Below the pieces are notes generated by a model. It saw only the letters and a program-made list of their open reading frames with translations, was not told where the DNA came from and did not search any database. Below, piece by piece: positions 17,410 to 28,008 of a stretch of 64,000 nucleotides of DNA; within the stretch, counting starts at the first letter, position 1, and each line of letters starts with the position of its first letter. This DNA comes from Rhizobium sp. R635 (lineage in GTDB: Bacteria; Pseudomonadota; Alphaproteobacteria; Rhizobiales; Rhizobiaceae). Location: the NCBI RefSeq assembly GCF_002211285.1, contig NZ_LOKX01000023.1, forward strand, positions 1-64,000, given 5' to 3'. The translations under genes and the position numbers were made by a program.

Positions 17410-17772
17410 ATGCCATGTATAGTGAAAATCAACTTCAAGAAAGCTTACACAGCAGTCACGGTGACCAACGGGCATAATCCGTACGTCGACAAAAATAATG
17501 TCACGCTCGAAAATTTGAATGTGCTCGCTAACGCAACCTATGAAATATCCGTGGCGCTCATCAACGGCGTAGGTGCGGTTATCACCTATGCAACGGATGG
17601 GGCTGACAATCTTCGCTTCACATACACTATCCCTGATGATTGCGACGGCAACGGGAACATAAATGTTCCCAAGACAGCCGCTGTATCGCAAGCAGCGTCG
17701 CAAGCCGATTTTGAGAAGCTTGCACAAGAGGTCGAGGCCTTGAAGGAGCGGTTCGCAGCCAGTCCGAGGTAG
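17410..17772 (+). CDS. Orphan 120-aa protein of the YcaO/TfuA locus
   Basis: No family recognised. The first 95 residues look like a compact beta domain (MPCIVKINFKKAYTAVTVTN ... ATYEISVALINGVGAVITYA). A charged coiled-coil tail follows (ADFEKLAQEVEALKERFAAS), suggesting oligomerisation. A strong GGAGG lies 7 nt before the ATG at 17410. It is the last gene before the terminator at 17804-17830. Being short, highly expressible by its ribosome-binding site and last in the operon, it is one of two candidates for the substrate of the YcaO/TfuA enzymes. It has a single N-terminal cysteine and one internal cysteine (DDCDGNGN). Confidence 0.6.
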   Translation: MPCIVKINFKKAYTAVTVTNGHNPYVDKNNVTLENLNVLANATYEISVALINGVGAVITYATDGADNLRFTYTIPDDCDGNGNINVPKTAAVSQAASQADFEKLAQEVEALKERFAASPR

Positions 17773-17803
17773 CAAGTTGCCGTTCCCCATCCCCACGCAA
17801 AAA

Positions 17804-17830
17804 CCCCGCGGTCGTTGCCACACCGCGGGG
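17804..17830 (+). terminator. Rho-independent terminator of the YcaO/TfuA operon
   Basis: The stem CCCCGCGGT / ACCGCGGGG (17804-17812 with 17822-17830) has a 9-nt loop and is followed by CTCTTT. It is flanked upstream by an A-run, so it may serve both converging operons (this one and the agp/GH4 operon on the minus strand). Confidence 0.75.
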
Positions 17831-17859
17831 CTCTTTGACGCCTTACCCGGGAGAGGGGG

Positions 17860-19230
17860 TCAGGCGGCCTTGATTTTGCTAGATGTGCGCGCCCATTCGG
17901 GCAGCCAGTCGCCGTGGGCGGCGAGCAGGTCGTCGACGAGCGACCAGATCTGGTCGAGGTCGAGTTCGGCGGCCGTGTGCGGGTCCATCATCGCGGCGTG
18001 GTAGATGTGCTCGCGATTTTCGGTCATCAGCGCCTGCACCGTCAGTTCCTGCACGTTGATGTTGGTGCGGATCAGCGCGGTCAGCTGCGGCGGCAGGTCG
18101 CCGATGAAGGTCGGCTGGATGCCGGAAGCGTCAACCAGACAGGGCACTTCGGCGGCGCAATTTTCCGGCAGCGAGGTGATGCAGCCATTGTTGCGGACGT
18201 TGCCGTAGATCACCGAGGGTTCGCCGGTCCAGACCGAATTGATGATCGAGGAGGCATATTCCTTCGACGGCTGCACCTCGATCTTGTCGGCCGAGCGATA
18301 GGCTTCGGCCTGGCCCTTCCAGCGCTCGATCTGCTCGATGCAGCGCTTCGGATATTCGTCGAGCGGAATGCCGAATTTCTCGATCAGGTCCTCGCGGCCC
18401 TCCTTGATGAAATAGGGCGTGTATTCGGCGAAATGCTCCGAGCTTTCGGTGACGAAATAGCCGAGCCGCGTCAGCATCTCGTAGCGCACCTTGTTCGGGC
18501 AGCGCGGATTCCAGCCGGGCTTCGGCGCCCTGCCCTCGCGGTAGCCGCGCAGGAGATCGGGATAGAGGTTGCGGTAGGAGCCGTCGGCCTGGCGATGCTC
18601 GAATTTGAGATAGAAGGCCATGTGGTTGATACCGGCGGCGCGATAGCGGATTTCCTCGTAGGGAATGTCGAGGTCATGCGCTAATTCCATCGCCGTGCCC
18701 TGCACCGAATGGCAGAGGCCGACCTGGCGGATGGTCGGATATTTCTCCGAGATCGCCCAGGTGTTGATCGCCATCGGGTTGACATATTGCAGCATGATCG
18801 CATTGGGGCAGACAGCGAGCATGTCCTCGCAGACCTTCCACAGGTGCGGCACGGTGCGAAGCCCGCGCATGATGCCGCCGACGCCGAGCGTATCGGCGAT
18901 CGTCTGGCGCAGACCGTATTTCTTCGGCACCTCGAAATCGGTGACGGTGCAGGGCTCGTAGCCACCGATCTGGAAGGCGACGACGACGAAATCGGCGCCT
19001 GAAAGCGCCTTGCGCTGGTCGGAATAGGTCTCGGCTTTCGCCTTGACGCCGAGCGTCGAGATCAGCTTGTTGACGACGATGGCGCTTTCCTCAAGCCGCT
19101 GCGGATTGAGATCCATCAGCGCGATGGTCGCGCCCGAGAGCGCCGGGCGTTGCAGCACGTCGCCGATGATGTTCTTCATGAAGACGGTGGAGCCTGCTCC
19201 GATGAAGGTGATTTTGGGATTTCCTGCCAT
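17860..19230 (-). CDS. melA: GH4 alpha-galactosidase MelA
   Basis: About 456 aa. It has an N-terminal NAD-binding Rossmann start (ITFIGAGSTVFMKNIIGDVL) and the GH4 metal/NAD motifs LQYVNPMAINTW and GLCHSVQGTA, then GINHMAFYLKF. The CHSV signature (C at about residue 173) is the form seen in GH4 alpha-galactosidases; these enzymes need NAD and Mn and use redox-elimination chemistry. The expected substrates are melibiose and raffinose-type galactosides brought in by the adjacent Agp transporter. ATG 19230 was preferred over the upstream ATG at 19245 because GGAGG lies 5 nt before it. It is the last gene of the operon. Confidence 0.85.
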   Translation of the reverse strand: MAGNPKITFIGAGSTVFMKNIIGDVLQRPALSGATIALMDLNPQRLEESAIVVNKLISTLGVKAKAETYSDQRKALSGADFVVVAFQIGGYEPCTVTDFEVPKKYGLRQTIADTLGVGGIMRGLRTVPHLWKVCEDMLAVCPNAIMLQYVNPMAINTWAISEKYPTIRQVGLCHSVQGTAMELAHDLDIPYEEIRYRAAGINHMAFYLKFEHRQADGSYRNLYPDLLRGYREGRAPKPGWNPRCPNKVRYEMLTRLGYFVTESSEHFAEYTPYFIKEGREDLIEKFGIPLDEYPKRCIEQIERWKGQAEAYRSADKIEVQPSKEYASSIINSVWTGEPSVIYGNVRNNGCITSLPENCAAEVPCLVDASGIQPTFIGDLPPQLTALIRTNINVQELTVQALMTENREHIYHAAMMDPHTAAELDLDQIWSLVDDLLAAHGDWLPEWARTSSKIKAA

Positions 19231-19252
19231 TATAGCCTCCGGCATTCGATAA

Positions 19253-20920
<1,668 letters not shown>

Positions 20921-20930
20921 ATCAATCACC

Positions 20931-22067
20931 TCAATAAGGATCGACCGCATCGCGCAGTCCGTCGCCGAGCGCATTAAAGGCGAAGACGGTGACGAGCACG
21001 AAGCCGACGGGAGAGAGAATCCAGGGATAGGAGCCGATGACCGAATAGGTCGCCGTATCCTGCAGCATCAGTCCCCAGGAGATCAGCGGCGGCTTGACGG
21101 CGAAACCGAGGAAACCGAGGAAGGATTCAAGCAGCACGACGCTCGGTATGTGCAGCGTCACCGCGACGATGACGTGGCTCATCACGTTCGGAAAGATATG
21201 CTGCATGATGATGCGCTTATCAGTAGCGCCCACGGCCATCGCGGCCTTGACATAGTCGATGCGGGCAAGTGCCAAGGTCTTGCCGCGCACCTCGCGCGAC
21301 ATCTGCGCCCAGCCGAGCGCCGACATCACGACGATGACGAAGGCGAGGAAGACATTGGTCGGCGCCGTCACCGGGATCAGCGAAGTCAGCGCCAGGTAGA
21401 GCGGCAGTTGCGGGAAGGCGAGCACCAGCTCGACGAAGCGCTGGAGCCAGATATCGAAGGTTCCGCCGAAATAGCCCGACACCATGCCGACCGTCGTGCC
21501 GATGACGGTGACGATGAACACGACTGTCAGCGCGATCGTCAGCGATATGCGCGAGCCAATGATGGCGCGGGAGAGCACATCGCGGCCGAACTTGTCGGTG
21601 CCGAGAAAATGCACCGGCTGGCCGTCCGTCGAGCCGAAGAAATGCCGGTTCGCAGGAATGAGGCCGAACAGCTTGTAGTCCGCACCCTTGACGAAGAAGC
21701 CGAGCAGCCGCGGATTGTCGTAATCCACGCCGACGATCGGCTGGAAGGTCACCGGGTCGAGCTCTTCGGAATCGGACAGCGCATAGACGCGCGGCTGGAA
21801 GACGAAGTTCCCGTCCTTGTCGTGGAAGCTCATCACCTGCGGCGGCGCGAAGCCGACATCGGTCGCCTTCGGGTCCATCGGCGCGAAGAAATCGGCAAAG
21901 ACGGCCATGATGATTAGGAGCGCGACCAGCACGAGCCCAGCCATGCCGGTCCAGGAGCGCCGCAGCCGGCGCCAGACGAGCGCGAGATAGCTTTCGTTGC
22001 CGTGTGAAGGCTTCTTGATGGCGGGTTCTGCTGTCGGCGGCGTGTCGGAAGAGTCGAAAGCAAGCAT
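20931..22067 (-). CDS. agpC: ABC transporter permease, DppC-type (AgpC-like)
   Basis: 378 aa. The N-terminal membrane segment (MAGLVLVALLIIMAVFADFF) is followed by a long periplasmic insertion of about 100 residues and then the permease core, with the EAA loop around MAVGATDKRIIMQHIFPNVM. It belongs to the OppC/DppC family, whose larger members carry this insertion. It pairs with AgpB (2 nt upstream) to form the inner-membrane channel. Substrate assignment rests on the neighbouring GH4 glycosidases and AgpA. Confidence 0.82.
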   Translation of the reverse strand: MLAFDSSDTPPTAEPAIKKPSHGNESYLALVWRRLRRSWTGMAGLVLVALLIIMAVFADFFAPMDPKATDVGFAPPQVMSFHDKDGNFVFQPRVYALSDSEELDPVTFQPIVGVDYDNPRLLGFFVKGADYKLFGLIPANRHFFGSTDGQPVHFLGTDKFGRDVLSRAIIGSRISLTIALTVVFIVTVIGTTVGMVSGYFGGTFDIWLQRFVELVLAFPQLPLYLALTSLIPVTAPTNVFLAFVIVVMSALGWAQMSREVRGKTLALARIDYVKAAMAVGATDKRIIMQHIFPNVMSHVIVAVTLHIPSVVLLESFLGFLGFAVKPPLISWGLMLQDTATYSVIGSYPWILSPVGFVLVTVFAFNALGDGLRDAVDPY

Positions 22068-22068
22068 C

Positions 22069-23076
22069 TCAGGCTCCTCCGAACTGGCGTACGCGCGGAT
22101 CGAGCAGAGCGAGCAGCATGTCGGCGATGATATTGCCGACGATCAGCGTCGCCGACAGCACCATCATGAAAGTGGCGGTGACATAGACATCACCGATCGC
22201 CATCGAGCCGACGATCGCCGGGCCGACGGTCGGCAAGGCGAAGATGATCGCGGTTTCGATCTCGCCGGTCAGCATATAGGGCAGCACGACGCCCTGATAC
22301 ATGACAAGCGGATGCAGCGCGTTCGGCACCGCATGGCGCATCACCACCGCGCCGCCGGAAAGGCCCTTGGCCTTTGCCGTCTCGACATATTGAGCGTTCA
22401 GAGTATCGAGCAGATTGCCGCGCATGACCCGCATGTTATAGGCGAGCCCGCCGAAAGTGGCGATCGCCACGACAGGCCAGACGTGGTGGAAGAGATCGAC
22501 GAATTTCGCCCAGGACCAGGGCGCCCCGCCATATTGCGGCGAGAAGAAGCTGCCGATTTCGGAAACGTTGAACTGGAAGACCAGGAGGTAGACGATGATC
22601 AGCGCCATAAGGAAGCGCGGCACCGTCATGCCGAGGAAGGAAATTCCCGAAAGCGTGCTGTCGATCCAGCTGTATTGCCGCGTCGCCGCCCAGATGCCGA
22701 AGCCGATGCCGAGCACCGAGGCGAAGATGTGGCAGACGAGCGCCAGGAGCAATGTCCGCGGCAGGCGTTCGGCGACGACGTCGGCGACCGGCTTGTTGTA
22801 GAACATGCTGTATCCGAAATCGCCGCGGGTGAGGATGCCGCCGATCCAGTTGACGTATTGGACGACCATCGGCTTATCGAGACCGTGTTCGACCCGGTAG
22901 GCCTGCGCCTGCGCCTCGGCCTGGGCGTAGGATGCACCGCCCTGGTTGATCAGCTGCGATCTTATATAGTCGGCATAGTCGCCGGGCGGCGCCTGGATGA
23001 TCGCGAAAGTCACCACGCTCAGGATGAGGAGAACGGGGATCGCGGAGGCTATGCGCACGAGCAGGAATCGCAACAT
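22069..23076 (-). CDS. agpB: ABC transporter permease, DppB-type (AgpB-like)
   Basis: 335 aa with six predicted membrane segments and the OppB/DppB family opening (LRFLLVRIASAIPVLLILSV). The EAA-like loop is near ETAKAKGLSGGAVVMRHAVP. It lies directly upstream of agpC with almost no gap. A 165-nt spacer containing two strong hairpins separates it from agpA, which fits the usual higher expression of the binding protein than of the permeases. Confidence 0.82.
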   Translation of the reverse strand: MLRFLLVRIASAIPVLLILSVVTFAIIQAPPGDYADYIRSQLINQGGASYAQAEAQAQAYRVEHGLDKPMVVQYVNWIGGILTRGDFGYSMFYNKPVADVVAERLPRTLLLALVCHIFASVLGIGFGIWAATRQYSWIDSTLSGISFLGMTVPRFLMALIIVYLLVFQFNVSEIGSFFSPQYGGAPWSWAKFVDLFHHVWPVVAIATFGGLAYNMRVMRGNLLDTLNAQYVETAKAKGLSGGAVVMRHAVPNALHPLVMYQGVVLPYMLTGEIETAIIFALPTVGPAIVGSMAIGDVYVTATFMMVLSATLIVGNIIADMLLALLDPRVRQFGGA

Positions 23077-23141
23077 CTAACGGTTCGCTTCTCTTTGCCG
23101 CCAGTCGCTCCTCGTCGGCGCGGCCGGCTCGTTGGTCTTGT

Positions 23142-23219
23142 CCGGCCGCGCGCCACGCGCGGCCGGAAACTCACTTCAGCTGGGAGGGAGCTTTCCCGCG
23201 TCGCATCAGATGCGACGCG
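23142..23219 (-). promoter_or_regulatory. Two strong hairpins between agpA and agpB
   Basis: An 11-bp stem (23142-23152 with 23156-23166, CCGGCCGCGCG) and a 10-bp stem (23197-23206 with 23210-23219, CGCGTCGCAT) lie in the 165-nt gap downstream of the binding-protein gene. Neither is followed by a T-run on the transcribed strand. They probably protect agpA mRNA from 3' decay or partly stop transcription, as in malE-malF. Confidence 0.5.
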
Positions 23220-23241
23220 CTTTAACCCATTGCATCATGCA

Positions 23242-25329
23242 TCAGTTGATCGGACCCTTGTCGCCGGGTTTGCCGGGCAGCTGCTCGGGGAACAGCTCGT
23301 ACTTGCCCTGCTTGTCGGCGGCCACCCACAGGCGTTCGCGGATGACCGAATCCTCAGCCCAGTTGAACATCATGATCGGCGTCCCCTGGGGCACGTTCGA
23401 GAAGCGCTTGTTGACGATCAGCGCGCCCGGATATTCCGTCAGGCCCACGGTGTTGACGTGTTCCGTCGAGATCTTCTGATACTGCTTCATCAGATCGACG
23501 CGCTCGTCGTTGTTCTGGCTCGTCCTGAACTTGTCGACGATGTCGACCAGCTCCTTTTCGAAGGGCATGAGATCGAGCTGGTCATCCTTGCCGGCGCGAT
23601 GATGCCAGCTGGTGCGCGGACCGACAGGGGCAAGCTGTTCGGTATTCTGCACCACGGACGACAGTTCCGTTGTATTGCGCTGGATCAGCCAGTCGAAGCG
23701 GCCGGCATAATGCGCGTCGTCACGCTTGGCGCCGTCGAGCGCGTTGATGACGATCTTCAGGCCGAGCTTCTCCATCTGAGCGACGACACCTTCGGCAAGG
23801 CTCTTGTCGGTCGTGTACTGATTGTTGATCAGCATGACGATTTCGACATCCTTGCCGCCCGCCGTGCCGGCCGGGAAGTTCACGATGCCGTTGCCATCGG
23901 TATCCTTGAGGCCGGCTTTGGCGAGTTCCGCCTTGGCGCCTTTGAGATCGAAGGGATAATAGACAGTGGAGTTGCGGTCGTAGAAGCTGGTGCCGGAGGA
24001 AAGCCCGCCCGGATAGATCGCCGTGAACGGCCCCTTGACCAGCGAGTCGCCGATCGCCTTGCGATCCAGCGCCATGGTGACGGCCTTGCGGAAATCCTCG
24101 TTGCGGTTCAGCTCGCGGATCGCCTGGCCACGCTCGTCCGGGTTGCCCCAGCCATTGGCGGAGAAGTTCATGCGCAGGTTATAGCCGATGAGGCGCGGAC
24201 CGAAGGCAAGCCGGGCGGGCGCGGTCTTTTCCGCGGCGCGCTTCAGCGAGGCCACGAAGTTTTCCGGCTGCTCGAGATTGGAGAAATCGGCAGACCCGGC
24301 CACCGCCTGAACGTCGCGATCGGCCCAGGTGGAGAGCTTGTAGTGCAGCTCGTTCAGATAGGGCAGCTGATCGCCATTCTCGTCGACCTTCCAGTAATAC
24401 GGGTTGCGGCGCAGGACGATGATGTCGTCAGGACGATATTCCACCGGCACCCAGGCGCCCATGACAGGCATGTTCATGAACTCCGGCGGGAAGGCGTTCT
24501 TGAACTGATCATAGGTGTTCTTCGAATATTTCGGGTGCTGGGGCTTGAGGATATGCGACGGACCCGGGCAGAAGTTCGGGTAGGACATAGTGTAAAGGTA
24601 TTGCTTGGGGAAGGCTTCCTTGAACGTCCATTCGACGGTGTAATCGTCGATCTTCTTCAGCGTCGTACCGACGCCGAAAGCCTCAGGCGATGCGCCGCCG
24701 CCGAGCGGCGAGACGTTCGGGTCGACGACTTCGTCATCCCAATAGAACATGATGTCGTCGGCATTGAACGGCGCGCCGTCCGACCATTTGGCGCCTTCGA
24801 TCAGGTGCATGGTCAGCTTGTGGCCGTCTTCCGACCAATCCCAGCTCTTGGCAAGGTTCGGCAGCGGCTCGGTATCCTTGGCTTCCACCTGGAAGAGCGG
24901 CGCGGTGCGGGTCAGGCATTCGGAAAGGCCGATATCGATGCCGCCCCAGCCCTGCGTCTGGCCGGCGCCGTAGTTCCAGCCTTCCGGCCGGCCGCCGATG
25001 ACGTGGCGCATCGTATCGCCATAGACGCCGATGCCGTCGGGCATATTGCCCGTCTTGAAGACCAGCGGCTCCTTCGGCAGGCGATCCTTGACCGGTGGCA
25101 GCTTGCCGGTGGCGACGAAATTCTTCGTGACCCAGTCGGGCTCGTGATATTCGGGCAGCGCTTTGAACTCCAGGATGGAGTCGCGCGCGACGTAGTTGAT
25201 CTTGCCTTCGGCCGGGAAGTCCGGCGGCACGGGCGGATTGGTTGGCTCAGAGGCATATGCGTTCAGCGCGGCGGCCGAGACGCCGAGCGCCAACCCGGCG
25301 AGAATGCCTGCGGTGCGGAAATTCATCAT
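23242..25329 (-). CDS. agpA: Periplasmic solute-binding protein, alpha-galactoside type (AgpA-like)
   Basis: 695 aa, family 5 (oligopeptide-type) binding protein. The signal peptide is near MNFRTAGILAGLALGVSAAA with cleavage after AYA. Conserved stretches include LPNLAKSWDWSEDGHKLTMH and FRKAVTMALDRKAIGDSL. It is longer than most family members (500-600 aa), as is AgpA of S. meliloti, which is needed for melibiose and raffinose uptake. It delivers solute to AgpBCD. The position between two GH4 glycosidases supports a galactoside or related oligosaccharide. The two methionines at the start are both possible start codons. Confidence 0.8.
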   Translation of the reverse strand: MMNFRTAGILAGLALGVSAAALNAYASEPTNPPVPPDFPAEGKINYVARDSILEFKALPEYHEPDWVTKNFVATGKLPPVKDRLPKEPLVFKTGNMPDGIGVYGDTMRHVIGGRPEGWNYGAGQTQGWGGIDIGLSECLTRTAPLFQVEAKDTEPLPNLAKSWDWSEDGHKLTMHLIEGAKWSDGAPFNADDIMFYWDDEVVDPNVSPLGGGASPEAFGVGTTLKKIDDYTVEWTFKEAFPKQYLYTMSYPNFCPGPSHILKPQHPKYSKNTYDQFKNAFPPEFMNMPVMGAWVPVEYRPDDIIVLRRNPYYWKVDENGDQLPYLNELHYKLSTWADRDVQAVAGSADFSNLEQPENFVASLKRAAEKTAPARLAFGPRLIGYNLRMNFSANGWGNPDERGQAIRELNRNEDFRKAVTMALDRKAIGDSLVKGPFTAIYPGGLSSGTSFYDRNSTVYYPFDLKGAKAELAKAGLKDTDGNGIVNFPAGTAGGKDVEIVMLINNQYTTDKSLAEGVVAQMEKLGLKIVINALDGAKRDDAHYAGRFDWLIQRNTTELSSVVQNTEQLAPVGPRTSWHHRAGKDDQLDLMPFEKELVDIVDKFRTSQNNDERVDLMKQYQKISTEHVNTVGLTEYPGALIVNKRFSNVPQGTPIMMFNWAEDSVIRERLWVAADKQGKYELFPEQLPGKPGDKGPIN

Positions 25330-25454
25330 CGTTTCTCCCTCTTGGTTCCGGAGCGCGTTTCCACGGAGCTCCCTTCTCCTCTAACGACGTGAAGGCGGGC
25401 CTGGCGCCATGGCTTTCCCTCCCGGAAACCCATGGCGGCCCGTCCTCCACGAAC

Positions 25455-26921
25455 TCACACGGCCTGTTTCAAAGCCGCCTTTTCGGCGCGCAGCTCCTCG
25501 ATCGAGCGGACGTTGCGGCGCGCAGCCCCCGCCCAGTCGCGGGTCTGCACCTTCGATTTCGACAGCCGCTCCTTGGCGGCCGGCACGGCATCGGCATATT
25601 GCGGCAGCCAACGGGCCTGGGCAACGACCATCTCGTCGACCATCTGCCAGACCTCCTCAGGAGTCGAGACGGCGCCGACCAGCGGATCGTGCAGCACGGC
25701 GAGCTTCAAGAGGTCGATGTCGCCCGAAATGGCGGCATGCACCGACATGCGCTGGACGTTGATCGAGGAAATGCAGGTCGCCGCACAGGCTTCCGGCAGG
25801 GTGACGCCGGAGACCATGTTGATGCCGAAGCGATCGACGAAGCCGGGCGATTCGATGATCGCATCAGCAGGCAGGTTGGTGATGACGCCGTTGTTCTTGA
25901 CGTTGAAGTGGCCGCGATAGACCCGGTTGGTCTCCAAGGCCTCCAGGATATGGCTGGCATGCTCGTTCGAGCGCCTGGCGGGATCGATCGGCTTCGAAGC
26001 GGATTCCAGGAATTGCGGGAATTCCGTCTCGAACCAGTTGCGCGTTTCCGTCGAATGACGGAGGTAGCCGCCGGTCTCGCCGTGGATCCAGTCGGACATG
26101 TCGATCCAGCGGGTAATTTCCTCCGGCCGCTTGCGATACCAGGGCAGGTATTCCGAGAGATGGCCGTTGCTTTCTGTCGAATAGACACCGAAACGCTTCA
26201 GCACATCGATGCGCAGTTTCTCCTGCTGCGAATAGACGGGATGCGCCTCGAAGGCGGCAACCAGCTCATCCTTGCCGATCTTGCGGCCGTTGAGGCGCAG
26301 GTCGATGAACCAGGTCTGGTGGTTGATGCCGGAGCAGATGTAATCGAGTTCGCTCACCGACTTGGCGCCGAGCACCTCGGCGATCTGTTCGGCGCCGTGC
26401 TGGACGCCGTGGCAGAGGCCGACCGTATCGACCTTGCCGTATTCGATCGCCGCCCAGGTGTTCATCGCCATCGGATTGGCATAGTTCAGGAACTTCGCAC
26501 CCGGCTCGGCGACCTCCCTTATATCCTTGCAGAAGTCGAGGATGACGGGGATGTTGCGCTGGCCGTAGAGGATGCCGCCGGCACAGATCGTATCGCCGAC
26601 GCACTGGTCGATGCCGTATTTCAGCGGAATCCTGATATCGTCGGCATAGGCCTCGAGCCCGCCGACCCGCACGCAGCTGATGATGTAGCGCGCGCCTTCG
26701 AGCGCCTTGCGCCGGTCGGTCGTCGCGGTCACCTTGGTCGGCAGCCCGTTCGCCTCGACGATGCGGTCGAGGATCGCCTTGATCATTTCGAGATTGTGTT
26801 CGCTGAGATCCGTCAGCGCGAATTCAATGTCGCGAAACTCCGGAACGCACAAAATATCGGTGAACAGCTTCTTGGTGAAACCAACGCTGCCCGCACCGAT
26901 GATAGCGATTTTGAAACTCAT
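25455..26921 (-). CDS. GH4 family glycosidase with CHGV motif
   Basis: About 488 aa, first gene of the agp operon. It has an NAD-binding start (FKIAIIGAGSVGFTKKLFTD), FLNYANPMAMNTW, GLCHGVQHGA (C at about residue 170) and GINHQTWFIDL. It is a clear GH4 enzyme, but the signature is CHGV rather than the CHSV of the downstream paralogue. In GH4, CHGx is associated with alpha-glucuronidases, so it may act on a different glycosidic bond; alpha-galactosidase remains possible. ATG 26921 was chosen because GAGGTG lies just upstream; a GTG at 26930 would add three residues. It diverges from the AraC regulator and should be induced by it. Confidence 0.8.
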   Translation of the reverse strand: MSFKIAIIGAGSVGFTKKLFTDILCVPEFRDIEFALTDLSEHNLEMIKAILDRIVEANGLPTKVTATTDRRKALEGARYIISCVRVGGLEAYADDIRIPLKYGIDQCVGDTICAGGILYGQRNIPVILDFCKDIREVAEPGAKFLNYANPMAMNTWAAIEYGKVDTVGLCHGVQHGAEQIAEVLGAKSVSELDYICSGINHQTWFIDLRLNGRKIGKDELVAAFEAHPVYSQQEKLRIDVLKRFGVYSTESNGHLSEYLPWYRKRPEEITRWIDMSDWIHGETGGYLRHSTETRNWFETEFPQFLESASKPIDPARRSNEHASHILEALETNRVYRGHFNVKNNGVITNLPADAIIESPGFVDRFGINMVSGVTLPEACAATCISSINVQRMSVHAAISGDIDLLKLAVLHDPLVGAVSTPEEVWQMVDEMVVAQARWLPQYADAVPAAKERLSKSKVQTRDWAGAARRNVRSIEELRAEKAALKQAV

Positions 26922-27132
26922 GATCTTCACCTCGACCCAATGGAATGCTAGAGAAAGGACTGATATGGAGGATCAGGCCGCATGCCGCCGCATGTGGTTG
27001 AAAAAGCCGTAAAACTGCCTGTTTTCCTCCCGACCGCTCTATCGGCCGTGGTCCCTTCGTTCTTGTCGAGCGGGATTATGCCCGAAATCGGCAGGCCGAC
27101 CAGAGAAGGATTATGCTTTCAAGGGTAATTTT
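26922..27132. promoter_or_regulatory. Divergent promoter region, agp operon / AraC regulator
   Basis: 211 bases between the GH4 start on the minus strand and the GTG of the AraC-family gene. It should hold the AraC-type binding sites and both promoters. I see no convincing direct repeat or -35/-10 pair by eye. Confidence 0.4.
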
Positions 27133-28008
27133 GTGCTGCGGGATTTGATCGCCAACGGACAGTCGATGAGGACGGTTTCGCTGCCCCGCGGCCGGCAGCG
27201 ATTGCACGCCATGCCGACCAGTGCCGGCTATGAGGTGCGCGAGAACGAGACCTATGACTGGGACGGCCGAAAGCGCGGCCAGACGCCCTTCACCGTGCTG
27301 CAGCACACGATCAGCGGCAACGGCCGGCTGCGCTACCAGAACCGCAACTATCGCCTCCAGGGCGGCGACACGCTTCTGGTGCTCGTTCCGCACAACCACC
27401 GTTACTGGCTGGAGAAGGGCGAGCGCTGGGAATATTTCTGGATCTCGATGAACGGTGAGGAAACGCTGCGCATCCATCAGCTGGTGCTGTCGACCGCCGG
27501 CCCGGTCTTGAAGCTGCAGCCGTCGACCGTCGATCATCTCGCCGATTGCAGCCTGCGCCTCGTCAAGGGCGCAACGTCGCCGGGGGCTGCCTCGGCGATC
27601 GCCTATGAAGCGGCGATGGCGCTCTATGACGACGTCTTCGGCTCGCCGGCCTTTGCCGCCGAGCTCAGCCTGATGCAGCCTGTCATCGACCATATCAATG
27701 CCAATCTCGACAAGCCGCTGCCGGTCAGCGAACTTGCCGGCATCGTCGGCCTCAGCCGCGCGCATTTCTCCCGCAGCTTCGGCGAGAGCGAGGGCATGCC
27801 GCCGGCCGAGTTCGTGCTGCAGCAGCGCCTGCAGCGCGCCGTCAAGCTTCTGACCAAGGCGGACTTCCTGCCGGTCAAGGAGGTCGCCATCATGTGCGGC
27901 TTCGAGGACGCCAACTATTTCTCAAAGGTCTTCCGCCGCGTCTACGGCACCAACCCCACCGAATTCCGCACGACCGGCATGTATGCCAGCATCGGCAAGC
28001 CGAAATAA
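27133..28008 (+). CDS. agpT: AraC-family regulator of alpha-galactoside genes (AgpT-like)
   Basis: 291 aa. An N-terminal cupin-like sensor (about residues 30-130: LRYQNRNYRLQGGDTLLVLV) precedes two helix-turn-helix units at the C-terminus. These are VSELAGIVGLSRAHFSRSFG, and VKEVAIMCGFEDANYFSKVF followed by YGTNPTEFR, the classic AraC signature. In S. meliloti an AraC-like activator next to agpA (AgpT) is required for induction by alpha-galactosides, and the divergent position here is the same. The start GTG 27133 has AAGGG 7 nt upstream. Confidence 0.78.
   Translation: MLRDLIANGQSMRTVSLPRGRQRLHAMPTSAGYEVRENETYDWDGRKRGQTPFTVLQHTISGNGRLRYQNRNYRLQGGDTLLVLVPHNHRYWLEKGERWEYFWISMNGEETLRIHQLVLSTAGPVLKLQPSTVDHLADCSLRLVKGATSPGAASAIAYEAAMALYDDVFGSPAFAAELSLMQPVIDHINANLDKPLPVSELAGIVGLSRAHFSRSFGESEGMPPAEFVLQQRLQRAVKLLTKADFLPVKEVAIMCGFEDANYFSKVFRRVYGTNPTEFRTTGMYASIGKPK

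Noticed and set aside
21997..25392. 1131-codon plus-strand open frame across the agp genes
   Set aside because: Antisense shadow of agpA-agpB; long only because of codon bias in GC-rich DNA.
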